Assembly: GCA_037043455.1 (NCBI GenBank)
Contig: JAWPHD010004462.1
Location: forward strand, 1-64,000
Direction: 5' to 3'
From: Cyrtodaria siliqua
Taxonomy: Eukaryota > Mollusca > Bivalvia > Adapedonta > Hiatellidae
DNA length: 64,000 nt
The notes beneath the pieces are model-generated. The model was not told where the DNA came from. It did no database searches and was given only the letters and a program-made list of their open reading frames with translations. This document shows positions 49,529 to 62,363 of the stretch, piece by piece (positions within the stretch are counted from its first letter, which is position 1; each line of letters begins with the position of its first letter). The translations under genes and the position numbers were made by a program.

Positions 49529-52500
49529 GCAGATTGGTGACATATATAAGTAAAATTGTGCATTTTGTGACAAAAGCACCAATCTTGACACATAGCTAGA
49601 CAATACTCTACTAAACATTTCTGGCTATATACCCAAGTCCGATTTTGAAAAATGGCCGCATTTTCAAAATGGCCGCCAAATATTCGATAAATAATTAATG
49701 AAGCCCATAATTAATTGGTTTCATCAAAACTGGTTATTGTAAATACACTCAATACAGGACATTGATACACAAAAAAATATGCAATATAATTTAGGTCATT
49801 TTTTCTTCAAAATGGTCGCCATTTTCAAAATGGCCACACAAAATGCCGGTTTTTTATATTATATTTTTCACAAAGCAATCAAAATGTTGATGTATTTTAC
49901 AAAGGTGTTGTCTTGATATATGTAAGTGTATGTCTATACTTCAATAAATAGTTGTTAGATACACCCCTATATTTCAGGGGTTAGGGGTTTTACACATGTA
50001 TATATACTATGCCAACTTTGAGACTAGATTGTCTTAGCTGTCTTTAGCCTTAAGCATTTCTGAAGTGCGTTTAAGTTTCAGTCTAATATTTATTAGCGGC
50101 TTTTAGTTTATATTAACTCTAAGTATACATCCAGAGACTTGGTAAAACACTATTAAAGGGACTCACAACACTTTTGAATTATTTATCAAGCATCCAAATT
50201 GATTAATCTAATATCTATTTGACTTTAAAACGTCTTGCATATACATATACAATGCTGATTTTATTATTGTTTGTGGTTATTCTATTACAAGTTTTAATAT
50301 ATTATTGGTGCAATATATTCACTAATGAGCAATATGTAATTATTAAAACTGATTATGAAGTAGAAAAACGGGACGCCGTAGGTTATAAAAAAAATCAAGC
50401 TTGTCGAGTCTTCTTGGAGAAAACTTATCGCAAAGGATACATAAACAATATTTTTCTCATCTCAGATTTATCGGAATTATATTTAATTACGACCTTTAAT
50501 TACATTTGTTGATTTAAAAAACAATATTAACAAGACACTCTCAGGGGAAAAAAAATAAGTTTATAATATATACAAACTCAAATGTAATAAGTGGTCATAT
50601 CATTTGAACATTTTCTGCATGGTATAATGTTTCTTAATCACAGTCACAGTCACCCAACGTCACATTTTTAAAAGACGTTATACATCATTCCTGCTTTAAC
50701 ACACTTTGCAACACACTTGACTCTTTGACAGCTACATTTAATAAGTTCCTTGCAAACGCTGAGGTATGTGGTAGTGTTATCGAGAATGGCTCCAACATAT
50801 TCTCTTCCAACCCCAGTCACCGGATGTAGGCATTTGACAGGTGGACCTAAAGGCCAAGTCTTCAACAATGTCCAATTACAACCTGTTAAACAACTCGGCA
50901 GGTATGCTTGAAAAGAGCAACAGCAATTGGTGACTTGAACTTGTTGTATCTTGGAACCATTGTCAACATCAACAATTCTATGCGGCATGAACATGCACTT
51001 TCTCTTGTCACACGTTTTCCAACAAGCACAACTTTTCGAATTGGAAAGTTTTAGCAACCTCAACATAGTATTTCCAGCATCTGAAGATATTTCATTACAT
51101 GTAGTAAGTGTGAAAAGCCACTATTCTTCTTGGTTTATATGAACTAATGAATAGGCAATACAGTGTACAACGAAGAACCTAAAGTGATTCCTAGCCCCTA
51201 AAACTAACCCATAGCTCATCTAACTGTATTTACTTTACCATTGCTATAACGTAATGTACTACAACGTCTACTGTATATATAGCATAAGTTTAATGAAGAA
51301 TTGTTTGGCATATGCCACATGCAACTTACGCATTGTATCGTATCATCTCAGTGAAATGATCGAGATCTCAGATGCTCGTTGTCTGATACAAGGCACATCT
51401 TCATCTTTGTTTTATTGAACGTGTTTTAAGTTTCTCTTCTATCGCAACCGATTGCTATGCCAGTTAACCATGTTTTGCATGATGGCCGTCACCTACTAAA
51501 CCTTCTGCAAGTGACATTCAACAATGTGTAAAAGAACTTGTTAATCATACTTACTAATGTTTTGCAAGCAGTTAAAGGCATTTTAAGGCAGCTCGTAGTC
51601 TGATTAAAATCCATAAACGTTTTATAAAGTTAGAAAAGGCTGGCGAGACACCCTAATTTTCCGCCGTTAAACTAATTATGATACATTTATAGGCGAATAG
51701 AAAAAGCAAGTTATATAATCTGTTGTAAGTTGGTGAACACTGAGGAAAGAAACATGTTCTGGTTTATCTGTTTAAAGACATACTTGGTTATGTCATCTAT
51801 AAGTTCTGTTACAATGCAATTTCTGTCACACGAGAGTCGTCTATGTAACGTAAGTCAAGTACAAGTAAATCCTTAATATTGTCCTTGAATATATTTTCTA
51901 ATTTCTCCACTGTGTCAGTCAAACTGTCTTACGAACATCTTTAACTTGTTCATGATGAAAAAAGATCCGAGTCCTTTCATAGGCAGCGCCTGATAAATGA
52001 TTGCAATAACTGAAATTAACAGATAACACAGACCATATCTAGTTCGGAGATCATCCAATGTGGAAGCTGCAATGTGTTTACAGCACCTACTGCACATTCA
52101 TCTTCTTTCACAGTCTTATATTTCTGCTTGTGAGCTAATTCATTGGGTATTGATGAGAAACACTAATGAATTTTGTCTCACACACAGAGATGACTAATTT
52201 TAAGATTTAAGATGTAACTGAACAGTACTGCAATTGCGTACTTTTAGTTTCTCTTTATGATCGTCATGTGCAATACTCAATGGTCTAAGGTATGCATTGC
52301 TCACACTTCAATAACTGTAAGCCCGATTTACCATAAGTATGATAATCACTTGATGAGCATTCCCTGATGGTTGTGTTTATTTCAGAAAGGAATCTGCAGT
52401 GTCATAATTGCCAGAAGGGCACTCATTCATCTATAGTCTTCAAACAAATCTCAGATTGTTGTAAGTGCCTCCATTTTAAATACGAAGGCTTCAACGCAAA

Positions 52501-53037
52501 ATGCAATTATGATCTTCACATTCCATTGTTTCTGCTCGGCAACTATATAGTTTCCAGTTAACCCGTTAGCATAAAATGTCTTCGCGTTTAGGTTTTGTTT
52601 ACTTGTTTTGTCTTGTAAATAACGTTTATCAAGTCAATGTATTTTAGGGTTTTATAAATATATTTTATATTGAACCGACAGTTTCTGATGAGAACTTTAG
52701 TTTAGATTTACACTTTTTACTATTTTCAAAATGTTTTGGCGGTCATTTTGAAAACGGTGGCCATTTTGAACTTAAAATATACCCAGATAGTATTTCAGGA
52801 CCCTTTGTCTATCATTTTGCGGAATTTGTTGCGATTGCCATAATATATGTTGTTAAAACCTGATACATATAGGTTCAACTGATGATTTATTACGTATTTG
52901 GCGGCCATTTGAAAATGGCGGACATTTTGAAAAATCTGGCGTGGGTCCAAAGCCATTTTTATCAGTATGGTATTGTCTAGCTATTTGCAAAGTTTGGTGC
53001 TTTTGTCAAACAATGCACAATTTGTTCACCAATCTGC
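49529..53037. mobile_element. 3.5 kb TIR element inserted in the minisatellite; family not recognised
   Basis: The left end GCAGATTGGTGA and the right end TCACCAATCTGC (at 53026-53037) are inverted. The two sides then match in reverse complement, with gaps, for about 300 bases: ATTGTGCATT.TGTGACAAAA, GCACCAA, TAGCTAGACAATAC and repeated AAAATGGCCGCC blocks (near 49650, 49680 and 49805; counterparts near 52730-52760 and 52900-52940). Minisatellite lies on both sides. No clear target duplication could be called, partly because the target is itself repetitive. Inside is one Cys-rich minus-strand ORF (50668-51066) and otherwise decayed sequence. Superfamily not assigned. Confidence 0.75.
50668..51066 (-). 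pseudogene. Cys-rich transposon-associated protein, C-terminal remnant
   Basis: An open frame of 132 codons on the minus strand inside the TIR element. Visible pattern: SCACWKTC..KRKC, then CSFQAYLPSC, TWPLGPPVKC, TTTYLSVCKELIKCSCQ and VKCVAKCVKAGM. Its layout (QAY..W, a stretch ending in pleas-like residues, CKELIKCxCxxxxCxxxCxKAGM) resembles a Cys-rich C-terminal region shared by many uncharacterised, repeat-encoded proteins of invertebrates. That likeness is from memory of the pattern and not a search. The frame ends just after KAGM..YN, where further Cys pairs would be expected, suggesting a frameshift. Upstream sequence (to about 52100, for example RCCKHIAASTLDDLRTRYG at 51915-52097) may be more of the same decayed protein. 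Confidence 0.45.
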
Positions 53038-56000
53038 AAATTGCCTTGTCTGTGTATAAACTAGGCTACAATGAATCATCAAATTGCCTTGTCTGTGTAT
53101 ACACTAGCCTACACTGAATCATCAATTTGAAATTGCATTTGTCATGAAAATACTAGTCTACTTTAGATCATCAAAATGCCTTTTCTACAAAATTAACATT
53201 TACTCTATCATCAAATTGTCTTGTCTGTGAAATTACTAATGTAGTAATTTGGATCATCACATTTCCATGTTCATGGAAATACTAGTCTTCTCTGAAACAT
53301 CAAACTACCTTGTCCGTTACAGTGCCAGTCTACTCCGGATCATCAAACTACCTTATCTGTAACACTACAAGTCTACCCAGAAAATCAAACTACATTGCCC
53401 GTTAGAATACCAGCCTGGATCATCAAACTGCCATGTCCGTAACAATACCAGTCAACTCTGGATCATCAAACTGCCTTGTCCGTAACAATACAAGTCTACT
53501 CTAGATCATCAAACTGCCTTGTCCGTAACAATACCAGTCTACTCTGGATCATCTAACGGCTTTATCCGTAACAATACCAGTCTACTCTGGATCATCAAAC
53601 TGCCATGTCCGTAACAAAACCAGTCTATTCTGGATCATCAAACTGCCTGGTCCGTAACAATGCTTGTCTACACGGGATCATCAAACTGCCATGTCCGTAA
53701 CAATACCAGTCTACACTGGATCATCAAACTGCCATGTACGTAACAATGCCTGTCTACTCTGGATCATCAAACTGCCATGTCCGTAACAATGCCTGTCTAC
53801 TCTGGATCATCAAACTGCCTTGTCCGTAACAATGCCTGTCTACTCTTGATCATCAAACTGCCATGTCCGTAACAATGCCTGTCTACTCTGGATCATCAAA
53901 CTGTCTTGTCCGTAACAATACCTGTCTACACTGGATCATCAAACTGCCATGTCCGTAACAATACCAGTCAACTCTGGATCATCAAACTGCCATGTCCGTA
54001 ACAATACCAGTCTACTATGGATCATAAAACTGCCTGGTCCGTAACAATACCAGTCTACTCTGGATCATCAAACTGCCATGTCCGTAACAATGCCTGTCTA
54101 CTCTGGATCATCAAACGGCCTTGTCCGTAACAATCCCTGTCTACTCTGGATCATCAAACTGCCTTGTCCGTAAAAATGCCTGCCTACTCTGGATCTTCAA
54201 ACTGCCATGTCCGTAACAGTACCTGTCTACTCTCGATCATCAAACTAGCGTGTCCGTAACGATACCAGTCTAGCCTGGATCATCAAAATGCCATGTCCGT
54301 AACAAAACCAGTCTACTCTTGATCATCAAACTGCCTTGTCCGTAGCAATGCATGTCTACACGGGATCATCAAACTGCCATGTCCGTAACAATACCAGTCT
54401 ACACTGGATCATAAAACTGCCATGTCCGTAACAATGCCTGTCTACTCTGGATCATCAAACTGCCTTGTCCGTAACAATGCCTGCCTACTCTGGATCTTCA
54501 AACTGCCATGTCCGTAACAGTACCTGTCTACACTGGATCATCAAACTACCTTGTTCAATACCTGTCTACTCTCGATCATCAAACTAGCGTGTCCGTAACG
54601 ATACAAGTCTAGCCTGGATCATCAAACTGCCATGTCCGTAACAAAACCAGTCTACTCTTGATCATCAAACTGCCTTGTCCGTAACAATGCTTGTCTACAT
54701 GGGATCATCAAACTGCCATGTCCGTAACAATACCAGTATACACTGGATCATCAAACTGCCATGTCCGTAACAATGCCTGTCTACTCTGGATCATCAAACT
54801 GCCATGTCCGTAACAATACCAGTCTACACTGGATCATAAAACTGCCATGTCCGTAACAATGCCTGTCTACTCTGGATCATCAAACTGCCTTGTCCGTAAC
54901 AATGCCTGCCTACTCTGGATCTTCAAACTGCCATGTCCGTAACAGTACCTGTCTACACTGGATCATCAAACTACCTTGTTCAATACCTGTCTACTCTCGA
55001 TCATCAAACTAGCGTGTCCGTAACGATACAAGTCTAGCCTGGATCATCAAACTGCCATGTCCGTAACAAAACCAGTCTACTCTTGATCATCAAACTGCCT
55101 TGTCCGTAACAATGCTTGTCTACACGGGATCATCAAACTGCCATGTCCGTAACAATACCAGTATACACTGGATCATCAAACTGCCATGTCCGTAACAATG
55201 CCTGTCTACTCTGGATCATCAAACTGCCTTGTCCGTAACAATACCTGTCTACACTGGATCATCAAACTGCCATGTCTGTAACAATACCAGTCAACTCTGG
55301 ATCATCCAACTGCCATGTCCGTAACAATACCAGTCTACTATGGATCATCAAACTGCCTGGTCCGTAACAACACCAGTCTACTCTGGATCATCCAACTGCC
55401 ATGTCCGTAACAATGCCTGTCTACTTTGGATCATCAAACGGCCTTGTCCGTAACAATGCCTGTCTACTCTGGATCATCAAACTGCCTTGTCCGTAACAAT
55501 TCCTGTCTACTCTGGATCTTCAAACTGCCATGTCTGTAACAGTACCTGTCTACACTGGATTATCAAACTACCTTGTTCAATACCAGTCTACTCTCGATCA
55601 TCAAACTAGCGTGTCCGTAACGATACCAGTCTAGCCTGGATCATCAAACTGCCATGTCCGTTACAATACCAGTCTACTCTGGATCATCAAACTGACATGT
55701 CCGTAACAATACCAGTCTACACTGGATCATCAAACTACCTTGTCCAATACCAGTCTACTCTCGATCATCAAGCTAGCTTGTCCATAATGATACCAGTCTA
55801 CTCTGGATCATCAAACTGCCATGTCCGTAACAGTACCTGTCTACCCTGGATCATCAAACTACCTTGTCCAATACCAGTCTACTCTCGATCATCAAACTAG
55901 CTTGTTCATAACAATACCAGTCTACTCTGGATCATCACACTACATTGTCCGCAACAATACCTGTCTACACTGGATCATAAAACTACCTTGTCCAATACCA

Positions 56001-56480
56001 GTCTACTCTCCATCATCAAACTAGCTTGTCCATAACAATACCAGTCTACTCTGGATCATCACACTACATTGTCCGCAACAATACCTGTCTACACTGGATC
56101 ATCAAACTAGCATGTCCATAACAATACCAGTCTACTCTGGATCATCACACTACATTGTCCGCAACAATACCAGTCTACTCTGGATCATCACACTACATTG
56201 TCCGCAACAATACCAGTCTACTCTCCATCATCCAACTAGCATGTCCATAACAATACCAGTCTACTCTCAATCATCAAACTAGCATGTCCATAAAGATACC
56301 AATCTACACTGGATCATCAAATTACCTTGTCAATAACAATACCAGTCTACACTGGATCATCAAACTACCTTATCTGTGACAATACCTGTCTTCATTGGAT
56401 CATCTAACTACCGTGTCCGTAAACTACCTTGTCCGTAAACTACATTGTCCGTAACAATACAATATACTCTGGATCATCAC
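53038..56480. repeat. 43 bp minisatellite, main block with higher-order repeats
   Basis: About 80 units of GTCCGTAACAATACCAGTCT followed by ACTCTGGATCATCAAACTGCCAT. A higher-order pattern is visible: the variant CTAGCGTGTCCGTAACGATAC recurs at 54246, 54585, 55011 and 55608 (gaps of 339, 426 and 597 bp, close to 8, 10 and 14 units), with runs of about 400 bp nearly identical between 54585 and 55011. ORFs such as VYTGSSN repeats are by-products. Confidence 0.93.
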
Positions 56481-57232
56481 AAAGTTAAATACAATCCAGA
56501 AAACTTTGATAAGTTAAAGAATGATTAAAAAGAAAATTAAAAGGGTTCTGTATTTATTATAGAGCTTATCACACCATTCGAGGTAAAAACAAATTGATAA
56601 ATTAGAAGTAAATAAATCTACAAGATTAGATGGAATAGGACCAAGAATTATAAAACTATGTAGAGATATGTTAATTGTACCAATAGCTTCTTTGATAAAT
56701 AAATAAAACGGTCTAAACTAATGTTTAAGGAACTCCAGCGGCTTACCTTTCAACGCATGATTTATAAATCACTTTAAAAATTTAACTCCGGATTACATAA
56801 CCAATTTAATAACATTCTCTTCAAATTCAAATTATAACTTAAGATCTGCTGCTAGGCAGGATATAGCTCATTTAAAACCTAGAACAAATATTCTTAAACG
56901 TACTGTCGGATCTTCAGGAATGGTAGTTTGGAACATGATTCCCGTTCAAGAGCTTCACATTCTTTGATTACATTTAAGACTAAATACAAATCCTTTCTTT
57001 TAATGAAAGAATGAAACACCATTGTATTTTGAAACCTTACATTACAAGTATAACAGATGTGTCTGTTTGGTTGAAAATATAAAATGTTGCATGAACTGTT
57101 TTTTTTTCACTATATGCATTTATTCTAACATTGTGTAGTTGTTTAGATGGCCATATTGTAAACAAGACTTGTATTTTTATTTGTAAATGCTATGTCTTAA
57201 TATGTTATTTTCTTGAACATTGTTGAAATAAA

Positions 57233-57276
<44 letters not shown>
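56481..57276 (+). mobile_element. 5'-truncated, internally deleted LINE inserted in the minisatellite
   Basis: About 0.8 kb between minisatellite blocks, ending in a (TTA)n tail of about 40 bases at 57233-57275. Two coding relics are visible on the plus strand. One at about 56605 reads STRLDGIGPRIIKLCRDM and then VPIASLINK, the conserved 'TGxDGIxPxxLK' region of a LINE reverse transcriptase. The other, from about 56730, reads LQRLTFQRMIYKSL, then LTPDYITNL, YNLRS and VVWNMIP, typical of the C-terminal end of CR1/L2/Rex-type proteins. The YADD region between them is missing. The flanks ATCA/ATCA may be the target duplication. Confidence 0.75.
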
Positions 57277-59934
57277 CAAATAACCTTGTCCGTAACAATA
57301 CCAATCTACTCTGAATCTTCAGCCTGCTATGTCCGTAACAATACCTGTCTACACTGGATCACCAATCTACCTTGTCCGTAACAATACCGGTCTTCACTTG
57401 ATCATCAATCTACCTTGTCCGTTACTATACCTGTCTACATTGGATCTTCAAACTACCTGGTCCGTAACAATACCAGTCTACACTGGATCATCAAACTAAG
57501 TTGTCCGTAACAAAACCAGTCTATCGTGGATCATCAAACTACCTTGTCCGTAACAATAACTGTCTACATTGGATCATCAAACTACCTAGTCCATAACTTT
57601 GCTTTGTCCGTAACAATACCAGTCTACACTGGATCATCAAACGTCCTTGTCCGTAACAAAACCAGTCTACCAGTAATCATCAAACTAGCTTGTCCGTAAA
57701 CAATACTAGTCTATCGCGAATCGTCAAACTACCTTGACGGTAACAATACCAGTCTACCCAGGATCATCAAACTAGTTTGTCCGTAAAAGATACCAGTCTA
57801 TCACGGATAATCAAACAACCATGTCGCAAAAGTACCAGTCTACCCCGGATCATTAAAACTACCGTGTCAGTCACAAAACTAGTCTAACACGGATCATCAA
57901 ACTACATGTACCTTGTCCGTAACAAATCCAGTCTACCCTGGATAATCAAACTACATTGTCCGTGCCACTACTATTTTAAGCCAGATCATCAGATCATCAA
58001 ACTACCATAAACATACCAGTATACATCGGATCATCAAACTACCTAGTCTGTAAAAATACCAGAATACCCTGGATCATCAATCTGTCTTATATGTAACAAT
58101 AATAGCCTAATCCGGATCATCAAACTATCTTTACCATAACAATACAAGTATACCCCGGGCATCTAACTACCTTGTCCGTTACAATACAAATGTACCCTAC
58201 CTTATTCGTAACAGTACCAGTCTAACCTAGATGATCAAACTACATTGTTCGTAACAATGACAGTCAACCCCGGATCATTAAATTACCTTAACGGTTACAA
58301 TACCAGTATACCATAGCTGCCTTGCCCGTAACAGTAGCAGTCTACCCTGGATGATAAAACTACCTTGTCCGTAACAATATCAGTTTATTCTGCCTTTTCT
58401 GTAACAGTACCAGTCTACCATGGACCATCAAACTACCTTGTCGGTAACAATACCAGTGTACCATGGATCATGAAACTACCATGTCCGTAACAATACAAGT
58501 CTATCATTTATCATCAATCTACTTTGTCCGTTGCAATACCGGTATACACTGCCTTGTCCATAACAGTACTCAGCTACCCTGGATCAAAATACCTTGTCTG
58601 TAATACCAGTCTGCCCTGGATCATCAAACTATCGTGTCGGTAACAATACCAGTCTACACCGGATCATCAAACTACCTTTTCTGTAACAATATCATCTACC
58701 CCGGACCATTAAAACTACTTTGTCCGTTACAAAACCAGTCTACCATGGATAACGAAACTACATTATTTTTAACGATTCCAGTCTAACATGGTTCATACAT
58801 TGTTCGTAAAATTAAACTGAATCATCAAACTATATTGTCCGTTACAATACAAGTATACACTGCCTTGTCCGTAAAAATATCAGTCTAGCCTGAATCATCA
58901 AACTACATTGTCTGTCACAATGCTAGTCAACCCGGATTATTAAACTACCTTATCGGTTACAATACCAGTATATACTGTTTTGTTCGTAACAGTACCAGTC
59001 TACCATGGATCGTCGAACTACCTTGTCCGTAACAATACCAATCTACCCCGGATTATTAAACTACCTTAAACGTTACACTACCAGTATATACTGCCTTGTA
59101 CGTAACAGTAACAGTCTACACTGGATCATCGAACTACCTTGTCCGTTACAATGCCAGTTCACCCTGCCGTTTCCGTAACAGTACCAGTCTATAATGGATC
59201 ATCAAACTACCTTGTCCATAACACTATCAGTCTACCCGGGATCATCAAAATACCTGGTCCGTTATAGTACCAGTCTACCCTGGATTAAAACACTTCCTTG
59301 TCCGTAACAATACCAATCTACACTGTGTCATCAAACAACCTTGTCTACCACGGATCATCAAACTACCTTGTCACTAACACTACTAGTCTACCCTGGATCA
59401 TCAAAATACCTTGTCCATAACACTACTAGACTACCCTGGATCATCCAACTACCTTGTCCATAACACTACTAGTCTACCCTGGATCATCAAAATACCTTGT
59501 CCATTATAGTAATAGTATGCCCTGCCTTGTCGATAAAGGTGTCCGTCTATCCTGGATCATCAAACTACATTGTCCATTATAATACCAGTCTACTATTGGA
59601 TCATCAAACATTGTCCATAACAAAACCAGTCTACCCTGGATAATGAAAATACCTTGTCTGTAACACTAGAAAGTCTACCCCTTGATCATAAAACTATCTT
59701 TTCCGTAACAATACTAGTCTACACTGGATCATCAAACTACATTGTCCGTAACTATACCGGTCTATCCCGTATCATCAAACTTTCATGTCCGTAACAATAC
59801 CAGTTTACCCTGGATCGTCAAACTACATTGTCCGTAACATGACCAGTCTACTCCGGATCATTAAACTACCTTAACCGTTACAATACCAGTATACTATGCC
59901 GTGTCCGTAACTGTACCAGTCTACACTGTATCTT
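57277..59934. repeat. 43 bp minisatellite, decayed block
   Basis: About 60 units of the same family, clearly more diverged than at 53-56 kb, with many shortened units (for example 'ccagtatactgccttgtccgtaacagtaccagtctacc', a deletion variant recurring from about 58310 to 59880). Confidence 0.9.
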
Positions 59935-60237
59935 CATAGATAGATAGATAATTTTATTTCAAAATTCCAATAGGCTATAAAGCCCATGAGGATACAAATA
60001 CAGAGTAATACATCGTAACAGTGCAGTTGGTACATATAAGACAACAAGTATGAGATCACAATGAGAGATTTTGCATATACATGTACACATTTCATGTGCA
60101 TTGACGAGAAGGTGTTTATAAATTTGCATGAATATTTGTATATATTAACACCAGTTAACATAATAATATTTATACATACACATATTTATATTAATATAAG
60201 TTAACTATACACAACATGTTAGGAACATATCCACAGT

Positions 60238-61752
60238 TTAATTTCTATATATCATCTCATTTCTTAATTGAAACGCTTTATAGATAAATATGGAGAGTTT
60301 ACGAATATATCCTTTATTATTTGAATTTATGAGTTCTATAAACTTAACCATGTAAGGTCGTCGGTAGAAATACGTGGGTATATATTGTTTCCTTAAATCT
60401 GTATATCTGTCACACTGTAATACGAAATGAAACTCATCTTCTAACATGTTGCATAGATCACAAGTTCTCTCGTTTATAGGTATTCTATTAGGTTTAACCC
60501 ACCTACCAGATTCGATTTTTAATCTATGAGATGAAACTCGCAACTTTGTAAGTGATTGACAAAATTTGTACACATTAATATTTTCGAGATAAGGTTGGAA
60601 TTGAAAACATGCAATGGTATTGTAGAACACCGCTCTGCTTGACATTTGTAACCTGTCATTCCAGTTTTGAATGAAATGATCTGTCAGTCTTTGTTTTATT
60701 AAGTTAATGAATATGGTATCATTTCCAACACCTTGTTGTAACCACACATAATAAAAACCTAGAGACGCCAATAAATGTTTGACTAGTGATGCCCAGTTAA
60801 CTTTTTGTGGATGTAGCTCAAAATCTTTTAACATCATATTATAAACAATTTTAACATATTTTTGTTCCCTCATATTTAAAATCTTTAACCAATATTTAAC
60901 AATGATGAAATACCTCTTAGATACGAATGACGTTCTACCTAATTCACCATATATAAAATCATTTTGTGTTGACTTTTTTACCCCTAAAATTCTTTTGCAA
61001 AACTGCAAATGTACTCTTTCAATAGAATTACCTTGTATAAACCCCCAGACTTCACTTGAGTAGTTTAAAATAGGTGTAATTAACTTATCAAAAAGATCTA
61101 ATTTATGCTTTGGTGAAATAAATGTAAATTTGTATAAGTATTTGTTCATTTTAAAGATTGCCTTCTGGGCTTGACCCGCCAAAGTAGTCTGTGCTTCTGA
61201 GAAAGATCCACCAGTAGAAAAAACCATTCCTAAATAAGTAAACTTACTAACAATTTCGATCAAACCGCCATCATAATAAAATGCTATATTTTTTGGTAAC
61301 CTCCCCCCTTTTCTAAAAATCATCACTTTTGTTTTAGTTGCATTAACTTTTAGTTTCCATTCCTTACAATAATTATATAATATATGAAGACTTTCCTGCA
61401 ACTCTTCAGATGAGTTTGCAAAGATAACTATATCATCTGCATATAATAGCATAAACATTTTAAACATATTGATATCTAATCCATCTAAACCACTTAGCAT
61501 GTATACATTTTCTATATCATTAAGATACATGGAGAAAAGCAAAGGTGACAAACATTCACATTGCCTTACACCTAATAAACAATAAAATTCATCACTTAGA
61601 TTATTGCAGTGTTTGATTCTAGATTTAACACATGTATACATTGATTTAATTATATCTAGAATATTTCCTCGAATTCCAAATTGCGTTAACTTATACCACA
61701 AGTTATCTCTCACAACATAATCAAATGCTTTGAAAAATCGACAAATACACAA
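60238..61752 (-). pseudogene. LINE ORF2, reverse transcriptase catalytic and zinc-knuckle part
   Basis: 504 codons in the third frame. It resumes at KAFDYVVRDNLWYKL, followed by GVRQCECLSPLLFSMYLNDI (the usual Gly of GVRQG is Cys here), the catalytic YADD at residues 104-107, LKVNATKTKVMIF, and FTYLGMVFSTGG. The C-terminal half carries YSSEVWG.., ILGVKKSTQN and a zinc-knuckle-like C-x2-C-x7-H-x4-C (CDLCNMLEDEFHFVLQC, about 431-447), as in many LINE proteins (zf-RVT type). Ends about 300 bases before the element's 3' tail. YADD is intact, so inactivation rests on the two frameshifts, the Cys change and 5' truncation. Confidence 0.88.
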
Positions 61753-62363
61753 TACAATTTCTTTCCTTGATTCAGAATATGCGTAATTAAACCGTGTAAG
61801 ACAAAATTATTATCAACAGTACTCATATTTGATCTAAAACCCCCCTGTGCTTCAATTATAACATTGTATTTTTCCGCCCATTCCTTTAATCTATTATTTA
61901 GAACTCTCGTGAAGAGTTTTCCTAAACAACTAAGTAGTGTTATACCGCTATAGTTCTCAACATTATTGATGTTTCCCTTTTTATGTAATGGAATGACATA
62001 TCCTTCTGACCAAACGTCTGGAAAATAACCTATAGTAAACACTTTATTGAACAACTTACAGAAAGTCGGTGTTAAGATACCTTTTCCATGTATAAAAAAT
62101 TCATTTATCAGCATATCCGGTCCAGCTGTTCGATTAGTTTTTAGTTGCTTGCTTGACTTAATAACTTCTTCCTCTGTCAATGTAACATTTAATTCGTCAA
62201 ACATAATACTAAATTCGTTCTGCTCATATCGCTCATTAAAATACATGATATCTTCGTCAGGAACAAAAAATACATCATCTGGATCATTAATAGCTTTAAA
62301 ATATTGTTCAAAAGTCGATAAAGGTATATTAGCTGGTTTTATGCCAGCAGCCTCTTTCAACAT
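61710..62363 (-). pseudogene. LINE ORF2, reverse transcriptase N-terminal part
   Basis: 217 codons in the second frame of the same gene. Contains early reverse transcriptase blocks: NRTAGPDMLINEFF (the K/R-x-x-G-x-D block), VIPLHKKGNINNVENYSGIT followed by LLSCLGKLFTRVLNNRL, and EAQGGFRSNMSTVDN. It ends at KLYCVFVDFSK, the first catalytic Asp block, where a one-base loss in an A run (about 61735) moves the reading to the third frame, which continues AFDYVV. The start given is simply the first Met after the upstream frameshift and not a true start. Confidence 0.85.

Noticed and set aside
50219..50512. 97-codon plus-strand ORF with a hydrophobic N-terminus
   Set aside because: Lies in the TIR element opposite to the Cys-rich frame; the hydrophobic stretch is expected from AT-rich codons and no family is recognisable.
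55697..56024. 67-codon ORFs with VYTGSSN and VYSGSSN repeats
   Set aside because: Translation of the 43 bp minisatellite; a period that is not a multiple of three makes the frame break regularly.
53038..59934. CRISPR-like array of short repeats
   Set aside because: Units are contiguous 43 bp direct repeats without unique spacers, in a eukaryotic context with LINEs and SINEs; it is a minisatellite.
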